Assembly (NCBI RefSeq): GCF_000012965.1
Contig: NC_007575.1
Coordinates: forward strand, 1,240,001-1,304,000
Reading direction: 5' to 3'
Length of the DNA stretch: 64,000 bases
From: Sulfurimonas denitrificans DSM 1251
GTDB taxonomy: Bacteria > Campylobacterota > Campylobacteria > Campylobacterales > Sulfurimonadaceae
A model generated the notes under the pieces. It had not been told where the DNA came from. It saw only the letters and a program-made list of their open reading frames with translations, and did no database searches. The position numbers and the translations under genes are program-made. Positions 24,901-31,795 of the stretch are shown piece after piece. How positions within the stretch are numbered: position 1 is the stretch's first letter; every line of letters begins with the position of its first letter.

Positions 24901-27557
24901 GCAGAACCAGCTGTTGCAGCACTATTATCAAGAGAGGAAAAACCAGCAGCAACATCAGCTGCAGAAATCGCTCCAGTAGCAGTTAGTTTTAGTCCATCTA
25001 CAGTTACAGACTGTCCAGCGATTAAATCTTGAAATGTAATCTCATGACTCTCTGTTGTAGTTGCATCAACTCCTTGAATAGATACTACACCAAGTGCTGT
25101 AGGTGCTGCAACTGTTTCTACTCCTGAGGCTACAACAGTAATATCATCAACTTGCGCATTTGACGTTATGCTTGTAAAAGTTATTGTTTTACCTATAGAG
25201 GTACCAATTGCATAGCCATCAGCATCATAAGTAAATCTCCCATCTCTGTTGGCAAATTTTGAAATTGCATTTATTTTATCATCTGCATCTATATCACCAT
25301 CACCATCAACATCAATATTTAAACCATCTACATGTACGCCATCTAAGTCAACATACACACCTTTGTAAGAGACTAACATATCTACATTTAGCGGATTGGA
25401 TGTGCTTGGATCACTGTCTTCATCATACGAGCCACCTAATTTTTGACTCTCTTGTGCAGTGATAGCCCCCTCATTGCTAAGAAGCTCAATTTCACTAATC
25501 CCAAAACTATTTACATTTTCATAACTGACGGTATCTTTACCATCATATTTTTTAGTCTCGGCACTACCATTATCATTATCGCCATATATACGATTTGTTC
25601 CGCTTCCACCATAAAGAGTATCATCGCCTGCACTAAGGTAGTAAGTATCATCTCCTGCAGCGTCATAAACAACATCTTTTACTATTCCGCCATATATGAT
25701 GTTATCTCCGCTACCATCTTTTATAATGTTGTAGTTTGGTTCTTTTGATAAGATAAATCCCTCATCTTTGCCACCTGCGAAATCAGCTTTTTTATATGTA
25801 TAATCATCAGCAGAAGTTATATCTTTTAGTGCAAAAGTGTACTCATTCGTGAAAGACTGCTCACTCTCTGTTACACTATCAGCAAAAGCTGCATCTACTT
25901 TGTAGTTAGCAGTTATGGAGACATTAAATGGAGCTGATATATTGTTTGGATATTTTATAGTAAATTCTGCACTTTTAAAGTTAGTCAAAAAATCTACGCT
26001 ATCATATGCAATAACTTCACCTAGTGCATTTTTAAAAATCATATTCTCTTTTGAAATATTAGAACCAGATATTTCATTGGAATCTTTATCTAAAATCTTA
26101 ACCCCAGAAGGAAGACCACTGATAGAGAAGCTATCAACATAAAAACCCTCAGGCATATTAGGCTCAAAACGTAAAACTCTTGATAAATAAACATCTGTAG
26201 AAGGTTCTGAATGAACGACATCTACTGGTGTTGAGCCTAATGAAGAGGTTACAAAAGTAGTTATATTATTATTTGCTGCTGTACTTGTAAAAGTGACTTT
26301 ATCTCCAGCTGCAGCAGCAGAACTCCATCCAGCGGATAATGTTCCGCTCCATGCACCGTTAGTTACTGTATTTAAAATTCCATCTGAACTTGCTGCTAAA
26401 CTTGCAAATCCTGTGGCAACAGCCGCTGCACTAATAGCCCCACTAGCAGTTAGAGTAAGTCCATCTATAGTGACTGATTCTCCATTTGCTAGGTCTTTAA
26501 AAGTTAAAACATTTACTCCTGTTTTAGCTGAAGGAGCATTACTAAAGTAGTCGCTATTTTCAGCTCTTATAACCATATTTTCAGTTCTATTGCTTATGTC
26601 TATGGTCTCTGGTTTGTACTGATCACTAACAGAGTCAAACTTATATCCAGCCACGCTTCCGCCACCACCTAATATTTCAGGTGTGTTATCTGCATTTAAG
26701 ACTTCACTAAACCTTACTTGATGCGCAGTTGCTTTAAACCCAAAACTTGGGATTCCTTCTCCAGGTCCAACGCCATCTCCGTTGCCATCGCCATAACCAG
26801 TATAATTATTTTCTGGAAAATAGTCAGTGAAATCATTTTTTGGCATAGTTTCATAATCTGGCTTTGGAATCATCTCCACATCTGGCTTTGGAATCATCTC
26901 CACATCTGGCTTTGGAATCATCTCCTCTTTAGGTTTATAGGCATCAAAATCATTTGGTTTTGCGTAGCTTGCATACGGTTTTGTGTAGGAATTTGGTACA
27001 GTGTTGCTTTTTGCTATAGCTTCGGAATCGCTTCTATAATCTTTTCTAACCTCTTGTTGAGTTTGAGTAAAATCTTCTTTTTTATTGTAGGAATCTGGTA
27101 AAACTTGAGATTGTGGGACTATGATGATTGGAGCTGGAGATGCCATGTCTGGCTTATTGTGCATCAATCCTTTATCTTCATCAGTATCGCTCACCCTAAC
27201 CTTAAAACTGGCATCAACAGAAGTAATAGGGAGCTCATTTATCTCTTGAATTTTTGAGAGAAGATTTTCTACCGAAAATAATTTTCCGCTAAAATTAAAC
27301 TGAGGAGGATTACTGCTAAAGCTCATTAATCCCATAGATGGGAACGTTAAAGCACCAAGTCCTGGAAACTCAACAACGATATCTCCACCAACAAGAGCAT
27401 AATCGAGTTCATCAGAAGTAACACCATCTATATCAAAAACAACTTCGTCTCCCGGTCTTATAAAAACTGATAGATTCTCGCCATCTTTTGGCATGCTCTT
27501 TATAATAACTTTATTGTCTTTGTACTCTATACTTTTGCTATTTACTTCTAATGCCAT
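21963..27557 (-). CDS. Giant RTX adhesin, type I secretion substrate
   Basis: A 1864-residue acidic protein with no signal peptide. ATG at 27557 (MALEVNSK) is preferred over the one 12 bp upstream because GGAG lies 6-9 bp before it. The N-terminal region of about 130 residues (VFIRPGDEVVFDIDGV, YALVGGDIVVEFPG) resembles the prefix of BapA/LapA-type adhesins. Then come a linker with a tandem 8-residue repeat, several copies of a roughly 100-residue beta module, calcium-binding RTX nonapeptides (GGxGxDxxx) near residues 610-665 and 1040-1570, and a beta-rich C-terminus presumably holding the secretion signal. The exporter genes are at 8438-17502. I see no TAAG-type LapG cleavage site in the N-terminal region. 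Confidence 0.88.
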   Translation of the reverse strand: MALEVNSKSIEYKDNKVIIKSMPKDGENLSVFIRPGDEVVFDIDGVTSDELDYALVGGDIVVEFPGLGALTFPSMGLMSFSSNPPQFNFSGKLFSVENLLSKIQEINELPITSVDASFKVRVSDTDEDKGLMHNKPDMASPAPIIIVPQSQVLPDSYNKKEDFTQTQQEVRKDYRSDSEAIAKSNTVPNSYTKPYASYAKPNDFDAYKPKEEMIPKPDVEMIPKPDVEMIPKPDYETMPKNDFTDYFPENNYTGYGDGNGDGVGPGEGIPSFGFKATAHQVRFSEVLNADNTPEILGGGGSVAGYKFDSVSDQYKPETIDISNRTENMVIRAENSDYFSNAPSAKTGVNVLTFKDLANGESVTIDGLTLTASGAISAAAVATGFASLAASSDGILNTVTNGAWSGTLSAGWSSAAAAGDKVTFTSTAANNNITTFVTSSLGSTPVDVVHSEPSTDVYLSRVLRFEPNMPEGFYVDSFSISGLPSGVKILDKDSNEISGSNISKENMIFKNALGEVIAYDSVDFLTNFKSAEFTIKYPNNISAPFNVSITANYKVDAAFADSVTESEQSFTNEYTFALKDITSADDYTYKKADFAGGKDEGFILSKEPNYNIIKDGSGDNIIYGGIVKDVVYDAAGDDTYYLSAGDDTLYGGSGTNRIYGDNDNGSAETKKYDGKDTVSYENVNSFGISEIELLSNEGAITAQESQKLGGSYDEDSDPSTSNPLNVDMLVSYKGVYVDLDGVHVDGLNIDVDGDGDIDADDKINAISKFANRDGRFTYDADGYAIGTSIGKTITFTSITSNAQVDDITVVASGVETVAAPTALGVVSIQGVDATTTESHEITFQDLIAGQSVTVDGLKLTATGAISAADVAAGFSSLDNSAATAGSAVTNGTWSGAKTTAWTSGGATGAVVTFTSQTATTAVDDIVTASAGVSGIDTPAIDVAITQGSSDIDTKQSEKATIVFKDLIAGQSLSVGGLTLSATGAISAASVAAGFASLSAGATAGNAVANGTWSGTLGSFSSSKQESGLDSIQATGYDIYKDIENITGSKYNDTIYGNLTKDNTLSGLGGSDTIDGRGGNNKLYGGDGGDTLISGSGKDYIDGGADTDTVSYVNMIEGVRVRLDRPNGEEYDYAHLNSDLVNEKDRILNVENITGSSYDDTIYGNANTNFIKGGAGDDRIFAGGGYDFIDGGAGSDWITYKPSDYDFNTTKPSFMETFQGITVDLNSSDFVMVKETATDNLIDLIKDIEKISATDGIDKIYGSNSADEEFWGWGGNDILYGRGGNDILHGGSGDDYIRPGRGVDKSYGDTGDNYLELYDDGVKDKAFQAIRLNSDGKVQHKLVAGDGSWIDGYNSIDGLEIAEGFSGIGLGNGTNDEIHGNELANIINGYGGDDDIYGYGGDDTIRGGSGKDKIYGGAGKDIIYGDQDDDTIDAGDGDDTVYGYGRYTTGQTNNDKIDGGDGFDTIDYSTTSDAITLNLGNVVGGYATVEFLSATGTAGIYNDLIKNFESVVGSRGNDTITANDSGMTLDGWSGVDKLYGGAGADTIIARNQATEILDGGGGSDTLKLAQNVDFRNQTISNFEILELGSYNSYFNLSQWSLNSFTKVVGGDNSRIYMYSTNTVTDDNFNFTNIDFSDFSGSLYVSGYNGNDTYNFTGSTLSANMNFYLDASSGTDTLIMGVNQTINMLDNYYNTFETFQIGTDSNLNIKAYNDNGRTFYAHNKDFSAVDGDVNLIGGSGNDTFYANYEALLAGKLNIDGGSGSDMVDVRTTQTNAALTFNDADIFNNIERLELDTISSTNSINIDARAMKQWIGSSSELTLDIANNTQGTKVTIDNTKGDDMTNFTIGQSYTITLDDNTSFAMHVV
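24480..25200 (-). repeat. Adhesin-internal beta-module repeats (half, full, half copy)
   Basis: This encodes the second half of one module (ITFTSITSNAQVDDITVVAS), a complete module beginning ITFQDLIAGQSVTVDGL, and the first half of another beginning IVFKDLIAGQSLSVGGL. All share GAISAAxVAAGFxSL and NGTWSG. Another copy is at 26205-26510. Confidence 0.75.
26205..26510 (-). repeat. Adhesin-internal beta-module repeat, N-terminal copy
   Basis: This encodes a full roughly 100-residue module starting LTFKDLANGESVTIDGL and containing GAISAAAVATGFASL and NGAWSG. It is homologous to the block at 24480-25200 and lies about 390 residues before it in the protein. Confidence 0.75.
26857..26926 (-). repeat. 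Three tandem 24-nt repeats encoding an 8-residue unit
   Basis: Copies at 26857-26880, 26881-26904 and 26905-26926 (the last two bases short) share tctggctttggaatcatctc. They encode repeats of MIPKPDVE in the adhesin's linker. The near-identity suggests recent slippage and possible length variation between strains. Confidence 0.85.
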
Positions 27558-27612
27558 GATAATCTCCATTGAATTATATGCGAATATGCTTCTATTTTAG
27601 CAGGTTGTTCAT

Positions 27613-27650
27613 AAAAATAATCTTTTAGTATTGTTAAAAATAATCTTTTA
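27613..27650. promoter_or_regulatory. 15-bp direct repeats upstream of the adhesin gene
   Basis: AAAAATAATCTTTTA occurs exactly at 27613-27627 and 27636-27650, with a 23-bp period of about two helical turns. It lies 56-93 bp upstream of the adhesin start, where a dimeric regulator could bind. The rest of the 27558-27763 gap holds no supported gene. Confidence 0.45.
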
Positions 27651-27739
27651 AGTTTATTTGCGCTTTCGTGTGCAGAGTATATATCTTGGAGATTTCAATA
27701 ATAGAGTAGCCGTAAACGTTAAAAAACTAAAAATTGAGT

Positions 27740-27763
27740 AAGTAAATATAACTTTGTTTACTT
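27740..27763 (-). terminator. Hairpin at the 3' end of the GNAT gene
   Basis: A 7-bp stem AAGTAAA/TTTACTT lies immediately after the acetyltransferase stop codon and is followed on the minus strand by an AT-rich stretch with T-runs. It separates that gene from the adhesin upstream region. Confidence 0.45.
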
Positions 27764-28192
27764 CTAAAGCTCCATTAAATAAGCATCGCAACCATCTAGA
27801 TAAAATTCATTTAGATTTTTTTTTATACTAAAACCAATTTTTTTATATAGATTTATTGCTACTTCATTATCTACCCTTACTTCAAGCAATAAAGAATCAA
27901 AGCCAATACTTGAGAGTTTTTTTATGCTAAATTCTAAGAGTTTTTGAGCTATTTTTCTACCGCGAAACTCCTCTTTAACTCCTATGGAGTAGAGTTTGGC
28001 ATTTTTACGTTTTATCAAAACTAATATATAGCCTGCTATGATATTATCAATCTCTGCTACAAATAACATGTTGTTTTTAATGTGATAGCAAAATGAGCCT
28101 CTTGAGAGAGGATAGTTTTTGCTTAAGAAGAGTTTTTGCTCCAGAGCAAATAGCTCTGAAGAATCACTAAGCTCTGCTTTGCGAATTTTCAT
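27764..28192 (-). CDS. GNAT N-acetyltransferase, RimI-like
   Basis: A 142-residue single-domain acetyltransferase. The acetyl-CoA-binding motif A is IGVKEEFRGRKIAQKLL (V-x5-RGxGxAxxLL pattern, with lysine in place of the usual second glycine), followed by LLLEVRVDNEVAINLYKKIG, typical of RimI. RimI acetylates the N-terminal alanine of ribosomal protein S18. Smaller GNATs with other protein or small-molecule targets look similar, so the substrate is not certain. It overlaps the upstream DUF2156 gene by 4 bp. Confidence 0.75.
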   Translation of the reverse strand: MKIRKAELSDSSELFALEQKLFLSKNYPLSRGSFCYHIKNNMLFVAEIDNIIAGYILVLIKRKNAKLYSIGVKEEFRGRKIAQKLLEFSIKKLSSIGFDSLLLEVRVDNEVAINLYKKIGFSIKKNLNEFYLDGCDAYLMEL

Positions 28193-29169
28193 TTTTGATA
28201 TATTGTATATTTTGGTACTAACTTAAATGGGCGATAAGACATTTTAACCTTACGTAGATTTTCAAATCCCATATCATCACCAACATTTATATAAGCCACT
28301 TCATAATGCTCTTTTAGCATTTTTGAAAACTCTCTAAAGATAAATTGTGCGCAGCCTAAAATTTCAAAGTCCGTTTTCTCGATTATAACTGTTGCAGTAT
28401 CATGACTTATGCGCTCACCAACTGTAAAGCCTTTTAATTCACCATTTATGTAGATTACAAGCCCCAATAACATAAGCTCATCGTAGTTTTTTATCATCTG
28501 TTTTATAGCATGACGCTCTTGGTGAATCCCCTCTAAGAAAACTTCCGCTTCCTCTTTTGGCATGTACTTTACTCTATCTGATACCCATTTGTTAAAGAGG
28601 TGCATAATCTCATCTTTGTGTTTAGCACTATCTAGTTTCTCTATGACATAATCAGGATAAGACTTCATAAACTTATTTATCTCTGTTCGCTTAGTGTGAT
28701 AACTATTTCCTCTTAAATCAATCAGAGCATCAACTTCATAAACATAATCCACTAATTTTTTCTCTACTATATAACTCTCAAGCATCTCAAACATACTGTT
28801 AGCTTGATCAGCACTTTGAATAAAATCATCTAACATTGAACCTTGAACATAGTCTATTCGAGAGTAGTATGGAGATGAATTGTTTGCATTCATCACTTCA
28901 AAACATTTTATCATTGCTTGAGTGATATTTTTTTTCTTGCCCAAAGGAGGAAGGAGCATTGTTAGCTCACCGCCAGTCATAACAAAGAGGCAAAAAGATT
29001 TATTTATGATGGCATAAAAGCCGCTAGAGTTAGCAAGCCAGATAAAATTTGCAGCAAAAGTATAGTCACTTAAATCTACGCTGAGCTTTGAGAGATAACT
29101 CTCCATAATAGGCTTTGTGTAGATTGTAAATCGTTTTAATTTTTGCTTATTAACTGTTAAACTTCCCAT
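28189..29169 (-). CDS. DUF2156 (LPG-synthase C-terminal-like) protein
   Basis: A 326-residue soluble protein resembling the DUF2156 family, which is related to the catalytic domain of phosphatidylglycerol lysyltransferase (MprF) and to two-copy GNAT folds. Recognisable stretches include FIWLANSSGFYAIIN, RTEINKFMKSYPDYVIEKL and a late LKGFTVGERI strand typical of acyl-transfer folds. There is no membrane flippase domain, so it may transfer an amino acid or acyl group to a soluble target. It is co-transcribed with the RimI-like gene (4-bp overlap). Confidence 0.7.
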   Translation of the reverse strand: MGSLTVNKQKLKRFTIYTKPIMESYLSKLSVDLSDYTFAANFIWLANSSGFYAIINKSFCLFVMTGGELTMLLPPLGKKKNITQAMIKCFEVMNANNSSPYYSRIDYVQGSMLDDFIQSADQANSMFEMLESYIVEKKLVDYVYEVDALIDLRGNSYHTKRTEINKFMKSYPDYVIEKLDSAKHKDEIMHLFNKWVSDRVKYMPKEEAEVFLEGIHQERHAIKQMIKNYDELMLLGLVIYINGELKGFTVGERISHDTATVIIEKTDFEILGCAQFIFREFSKMLKEHYEVAYINVGDDMGFENLRKVKMSYRPFKLVPKYTIYQK

Positions 29170-29290
29170 AAAAAATCTCTCTTATTTTATAAATTATAGA
29201 TGCAATCATACACACTTTTTATATCATTTAAGCAACTATTTTTTAACTACTTTTTTTTAATTATTAAGTTAATTATAAGTGTAGAATATT

Positions 29291-29296
29291 TATAAT
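29291..29296 (+). promoter_or_regulatory. -10 box of tRNA-Gln copy 2
   Basis: TATAATTCCACCCTCGC, 29 bp before the tRNA, shares the TATAATTCCA context of the tRNA promoter at 7865. The -35 region is weak. Confidence 0.55.
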
Positions 29297-29324
29297 TCCA
29301 CCCTCGCAAAAGCGTTTATACTAT

Positions 29325-29398
29325 TGGGGTATAGCCAAGCGGTAAGGCAACTGGTTTTGGTCCAGTCATCAGGGGTTCGAATCCCTTTACCCCATCCA
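29325..29398 (+). tRNA. tRNA-Gln (TTG), copy 2
   Basis: A 74-nt cloverleaf with acceptor TGGGGTA/TACCCCA, anticodon stem ACTGG/CCAGT around TTTTGGT (anticodon TTG), T-arm GGGGTTCGAATCCC and encoded CCA. It differs from the copy at 8003-8077 in every stem, so it is not a recent duplicate. Confidence 0.93.
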
Positions 29399-29408
29399 CA
29401 ACAAACTC

Positions 29409-29903
29409 CTAGCTTATATAGCTTGGGATTAAATCCTTGATTTTTTTATAAACTCTGATAAAATCTGTTGAATAAACTCTATTTTGGGCAATAGAAGTCA
29501 TAAAGTTAGTATCTCTGCTCCAACGTGGAACTAAGTGCATATGTATATGCTCTGCAATCCCAGCACCCCCTGCAATCCCTAGGTTCATACCAATATTTAC
29601 TCCATCGGCACCAAATCCCTCTTTTAAAAGACGAACACACTTTTGAGCCAAATCACTTACATGTAGCCATGCTTCACTGGGCAACAATTCAAGTTTATCT
29701 GTATGCAGATGTGGGATAATCATAAAATGCCCAGGAGTATATGGGTAGCGATTCATAACTATAAAACAGCTCTCATCTCTATAGAGTACATGTAGCTCCT
29801 CATCTTCACCTGCATGTTGGCTAATATGGCAAAAAACGCACCCTTTTATCTCTTTGTCGTTTATGTACTCATCTCGCCACGGTGCATATAAAATATCTTT
29901 CAT
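29409..29903 (-). CDS. HIT-family nucleotide hydrolase/phosphorylase
   Basis: A 164-residue protein with the histidine triad HIHMHLVPR near residue 119 and an N-terminal CVFCHI segment typical of HIT proteins of the Ap4A-phosphorylase-like branch. It acts on dinucleoside polyphosphates or nucleotide-phosphoramidates in the cytoplasm. It reads toward the convergently placed tRNA-Gln and is separated from the TRAP operon by the 68-nt repeat element. Confidence 0.87.
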   Translation of the reverse strand: MKDILYAPWRDEYINDKEIKGCVFCHISQHAGEDEELHVLYRDESCFIVMNRYPYTPGHFMIIPHLHTDKLELLPSEAWLHVSDLAQKCVRLLKEGFGADGVNIGMNLGIAGGAGIAEHIHMHLVPRWSRDTNFMTSIAQNRVYSTDFIRVYKKIKDLIPSYIS

Positions 29904-29949
29904 GCTATTTTTCCTTGTTAAAAAATCATTATTTTACTTAAAATACTCT

Positions 29950-30017
29950 GCCTTGCAAGAGGCTAGCTTTAGTGCCTCAGCGGGTAGCGTAACAAAGAGG
30001 AATTACTTCCTCTTTGT
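29950..30017. repeat. 68-nt two-hairpin intergenic element, copy B
   Basis: On the minus strand it reads as an 11-bp perfect hairpin (ACAAAGAGGAA/TTCCTCTTTGT, 29992-30017), then a core with TACGCTACCCGCTGAGGC and CACTAAAGC, then a short hairpin (GCCT/AGGC, 29950-29963). Length, order and core match copy A at 293-360, while the hairpin sequences differ. It lies between the TRAP permease 3' end and the HIT gene. Confidence 0.6.
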
Positions 30018-30024
30018 GTTTAAA

Positions 30025-31308
30025 TTAAACAAAAGCAAAAACTAAATCTGGAAATATCATAACTAAAATAAGAGCTAAAAGCTGAAGAAGTATAAAAGGG
30101 ATGATGCCTTTATATATCTCGAGTGTTTTTATGCTATCTCCTGCTACTCCTTTTAAAAAAAATAGAGAGAGTCCAAAGGGTGGTGTTAAAAATGAAGCTT
30201 GAAGATTTAACGCTATGAGTATAGCAAACCAGAGTGGGTCTATCCCAAAAGCGTTCATAACTGGAAGTAAAATCGGAACTATGATAAAACTTATCTCTAT
30301 AAAATCTATAAAAAAACCAAGTATAAATATACTAAGCATTGCAACAGCAATAAAAAACCAGACATCCCCTATATCTTGAGAGAAAAACTCTAGTATCAAG
30401 TCACTTCCGCCAAGCTCATTAAAGACCAGAGAAAAAGCTGTTGCCCCTATCAAAATCATAAAAATCATACCGCTAAGCTTTACACTCTCAAGAGAGGCGT
30501 ATTTTATCATCTCATAATTTAGTGATTTGTTGAAATATGACAATAAAAACGCACCTATAACCCCAAAAGCAGCTGATTCTGTTGGAGAGGCTATCCCTGC
30601 AAAGATTGTTCCCAAAACAGAAACCATCAAAAGCATAGGCGGAGTTACTGCTGTCATTATCTCTTTAAAAGTAACCTCTTTTACATCCTTTGCAACAGGA
30701 GCAACTTCTGGTTTTAAATATGAGAAAATCAAGATATAAATTATGTAAAGCAGTACCAATAAAAGACCTGGTAAAACAGCGCCTATAAAGAGTTCACCAA
30801 CACTAACGCTCATAACATCGCCTAAAATAATCAAAATAATTGAAGGAGGTATTATCTGTCCAAGTGTTCCACTCGCAGCTATTGTTCCACTTGCTAAGCT
30901 TTTATCATAACCTGCCCTAAGCATCAAAGGAAGCGCAATTACACTCATCATAACAACACTAGCTGATACAACTCCTGTTGAAGCAGCGAGCATTGCTCCA
31001 ACTAGCACGACACTAACAGCCAAACCACCACGGAGAGTACGAAACGCAGAGCTCATAGCAACGAGTAGTTTTTCTGCCATAAGTGACTTCTCCAAAACCA
31101 AACCCATGGCGATAAAAAGAGGAACAGCGATAAGTGTTGTATTTGACATAATTCCATAGATACGAAAAGGGAGCGTTGAGAAGATTTCCAGCCCAATCTC
31201 AGGTATAAAAAAGGCGAAAAATATTGACACTGTTCCAAATACAAACGCAACTGGAATACCAACCATAAGAAGCGCTAAAACAACAACAAACATAAGAAGA
31301 GCCATCAT
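30025..31308 (-). CDS. dctM: TRAP transporter large permease (DctM)
   Basis: A 427-residue membrane protein with about twelve helices and DctM-type motifs (FIAMGLVLEKS, ASGTLGQIIPPSI, LTPPFGLSLFFLKG). It is the main translocation subunit of a tripartite ATP-independent transporter driven by a sodium or proton gradient. ATG at 31308 is preferred, since GGAGAG lies just upstream and the ATGA overlaps the stop of the small subunit. An ATG four codons further up is possible. No DctP binding protein lies nearby, so the substrate is unknown. Confidence 0.88.
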   Translation of the reverse strand: MMALLMFVVVLALLMVGIPVAFVFGTVSIFFAFFIPEIGLEIFSTLPFRIYGIMSNTTLIAVPLFIAMGLVLEKSLMAEKLLVAMSSAFRTLRGGLAVSVVLVGAMLAASTGVVSASVVMMSVIALPLMLRAGYDKSLASGTIAASGTLGQIIPPSIILIILGDVMSVSVGELFIGAVLPGLLLVLLYIIYILIFSYLKPEVAPVAKDVKEVTFKEIMTAVTPPMLLMVSVLGTIFAGIASPTESAAFGVIGAFLLSYFNKSLNYEMIKYASLESVKLSGMIFMILIGATAFSLVFNELGGSDLILEFFSQDIGDVWFFIAVAMLSIFILGFFIDFIEISFIIVPILLPVMNAFGIDPLWFAILIALNLQASFLTPPFGLSLFFLKGVAGDSIKTLEIYKGIIPFILLQLLALILVMIFPDLVFAFV

Positions 31309-31790
31309 GCGGCTCTCCATTTCATGTAGTCATCTTTAGTATCTTTAATGGCCTGAAGAAGTAAAAAAATAAAAGAGAGAGGCATAAGTGATTTTACTAA
31401 AAATCTATGCTCAAGCCCTCCTGGATTTGAAGAAGCCTCATTTTGGATAAAACTCATCGAAACAAAATCAATCCCGATGTAAATAATTAAGAGTGAAAAA
31501 GGGAGTATAAAAAAGAGCGAGGAGATAGTGTTTATAAGTAGTTTTGTTTTTTGGCTAAAAGAGGCATAAAATATATCGACTCTTACATGTGCGCCTTCTC
31601 TAAGCGTATATGCAATTGCAAAAAGTATAACAATATCAAAAAGATGCCACTCAAGCTCTTGAAGTGCGACAGAACCTGTGGAAAAAAGATATCTAGCCAT
31701 CGCATCATAAACAACAAGAAGAACCAAAACAGCCAATACAATAGCTGTAAAATAGCCTAAATATTTTATGGTTTTGTCTATCAAATTCAA
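31305..31790 (-). CDS. dctQ: TRAP transporter small permease (DctQ)
   Basis: A 161-residue protein with four predicted helices and the family features VYDAMARYLFSTG and LQELEWHLFDIVILFAIAY. It partners the DctM subunit immediately downstream (4-bp overlap). It begins 5 bp after the murF stop on the same strand, so the TRAP genes appear to ride at the end of the cell-wall operon. Confidence 0.85.
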   Translation of the reverse strand: MNLIDKTIKYLGYFTAIVLAVLVLLVVYDAMARYLFSTGSVALQELEWHLFDIVILFAIAYTLREGAHVRVDIFYASFSQKTKLLINTISSLFFILPFSLLIIYIGIDFVSMSFIQNEASSNPGGLEHRFLVKSLMPLSFIFLLLQAIKDTKDDYMKWRAA

Positions 31791-31795
31791 TCCAT

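Noticed and set aside
23153-26550. Several + strand open frames opposite the adhesin
   Set aside because: They are mirror images of the repeated adhesin codons. They lack ribosome sites and give low-complexity Ser/Ile/His-rich proteins.
26857-26926. Short CRISPR-like array
   Set aside because: The 24-nt units are contiguous with no spacers and encode an in-frame octapeptide inside the adhesin. No cas gene is present.
27573-27578. TATAAT as the adhesin promoter
   Set aside because: It lies only about 16 bp from the start codon, leaving no room for a leader that includes the GGAG site.
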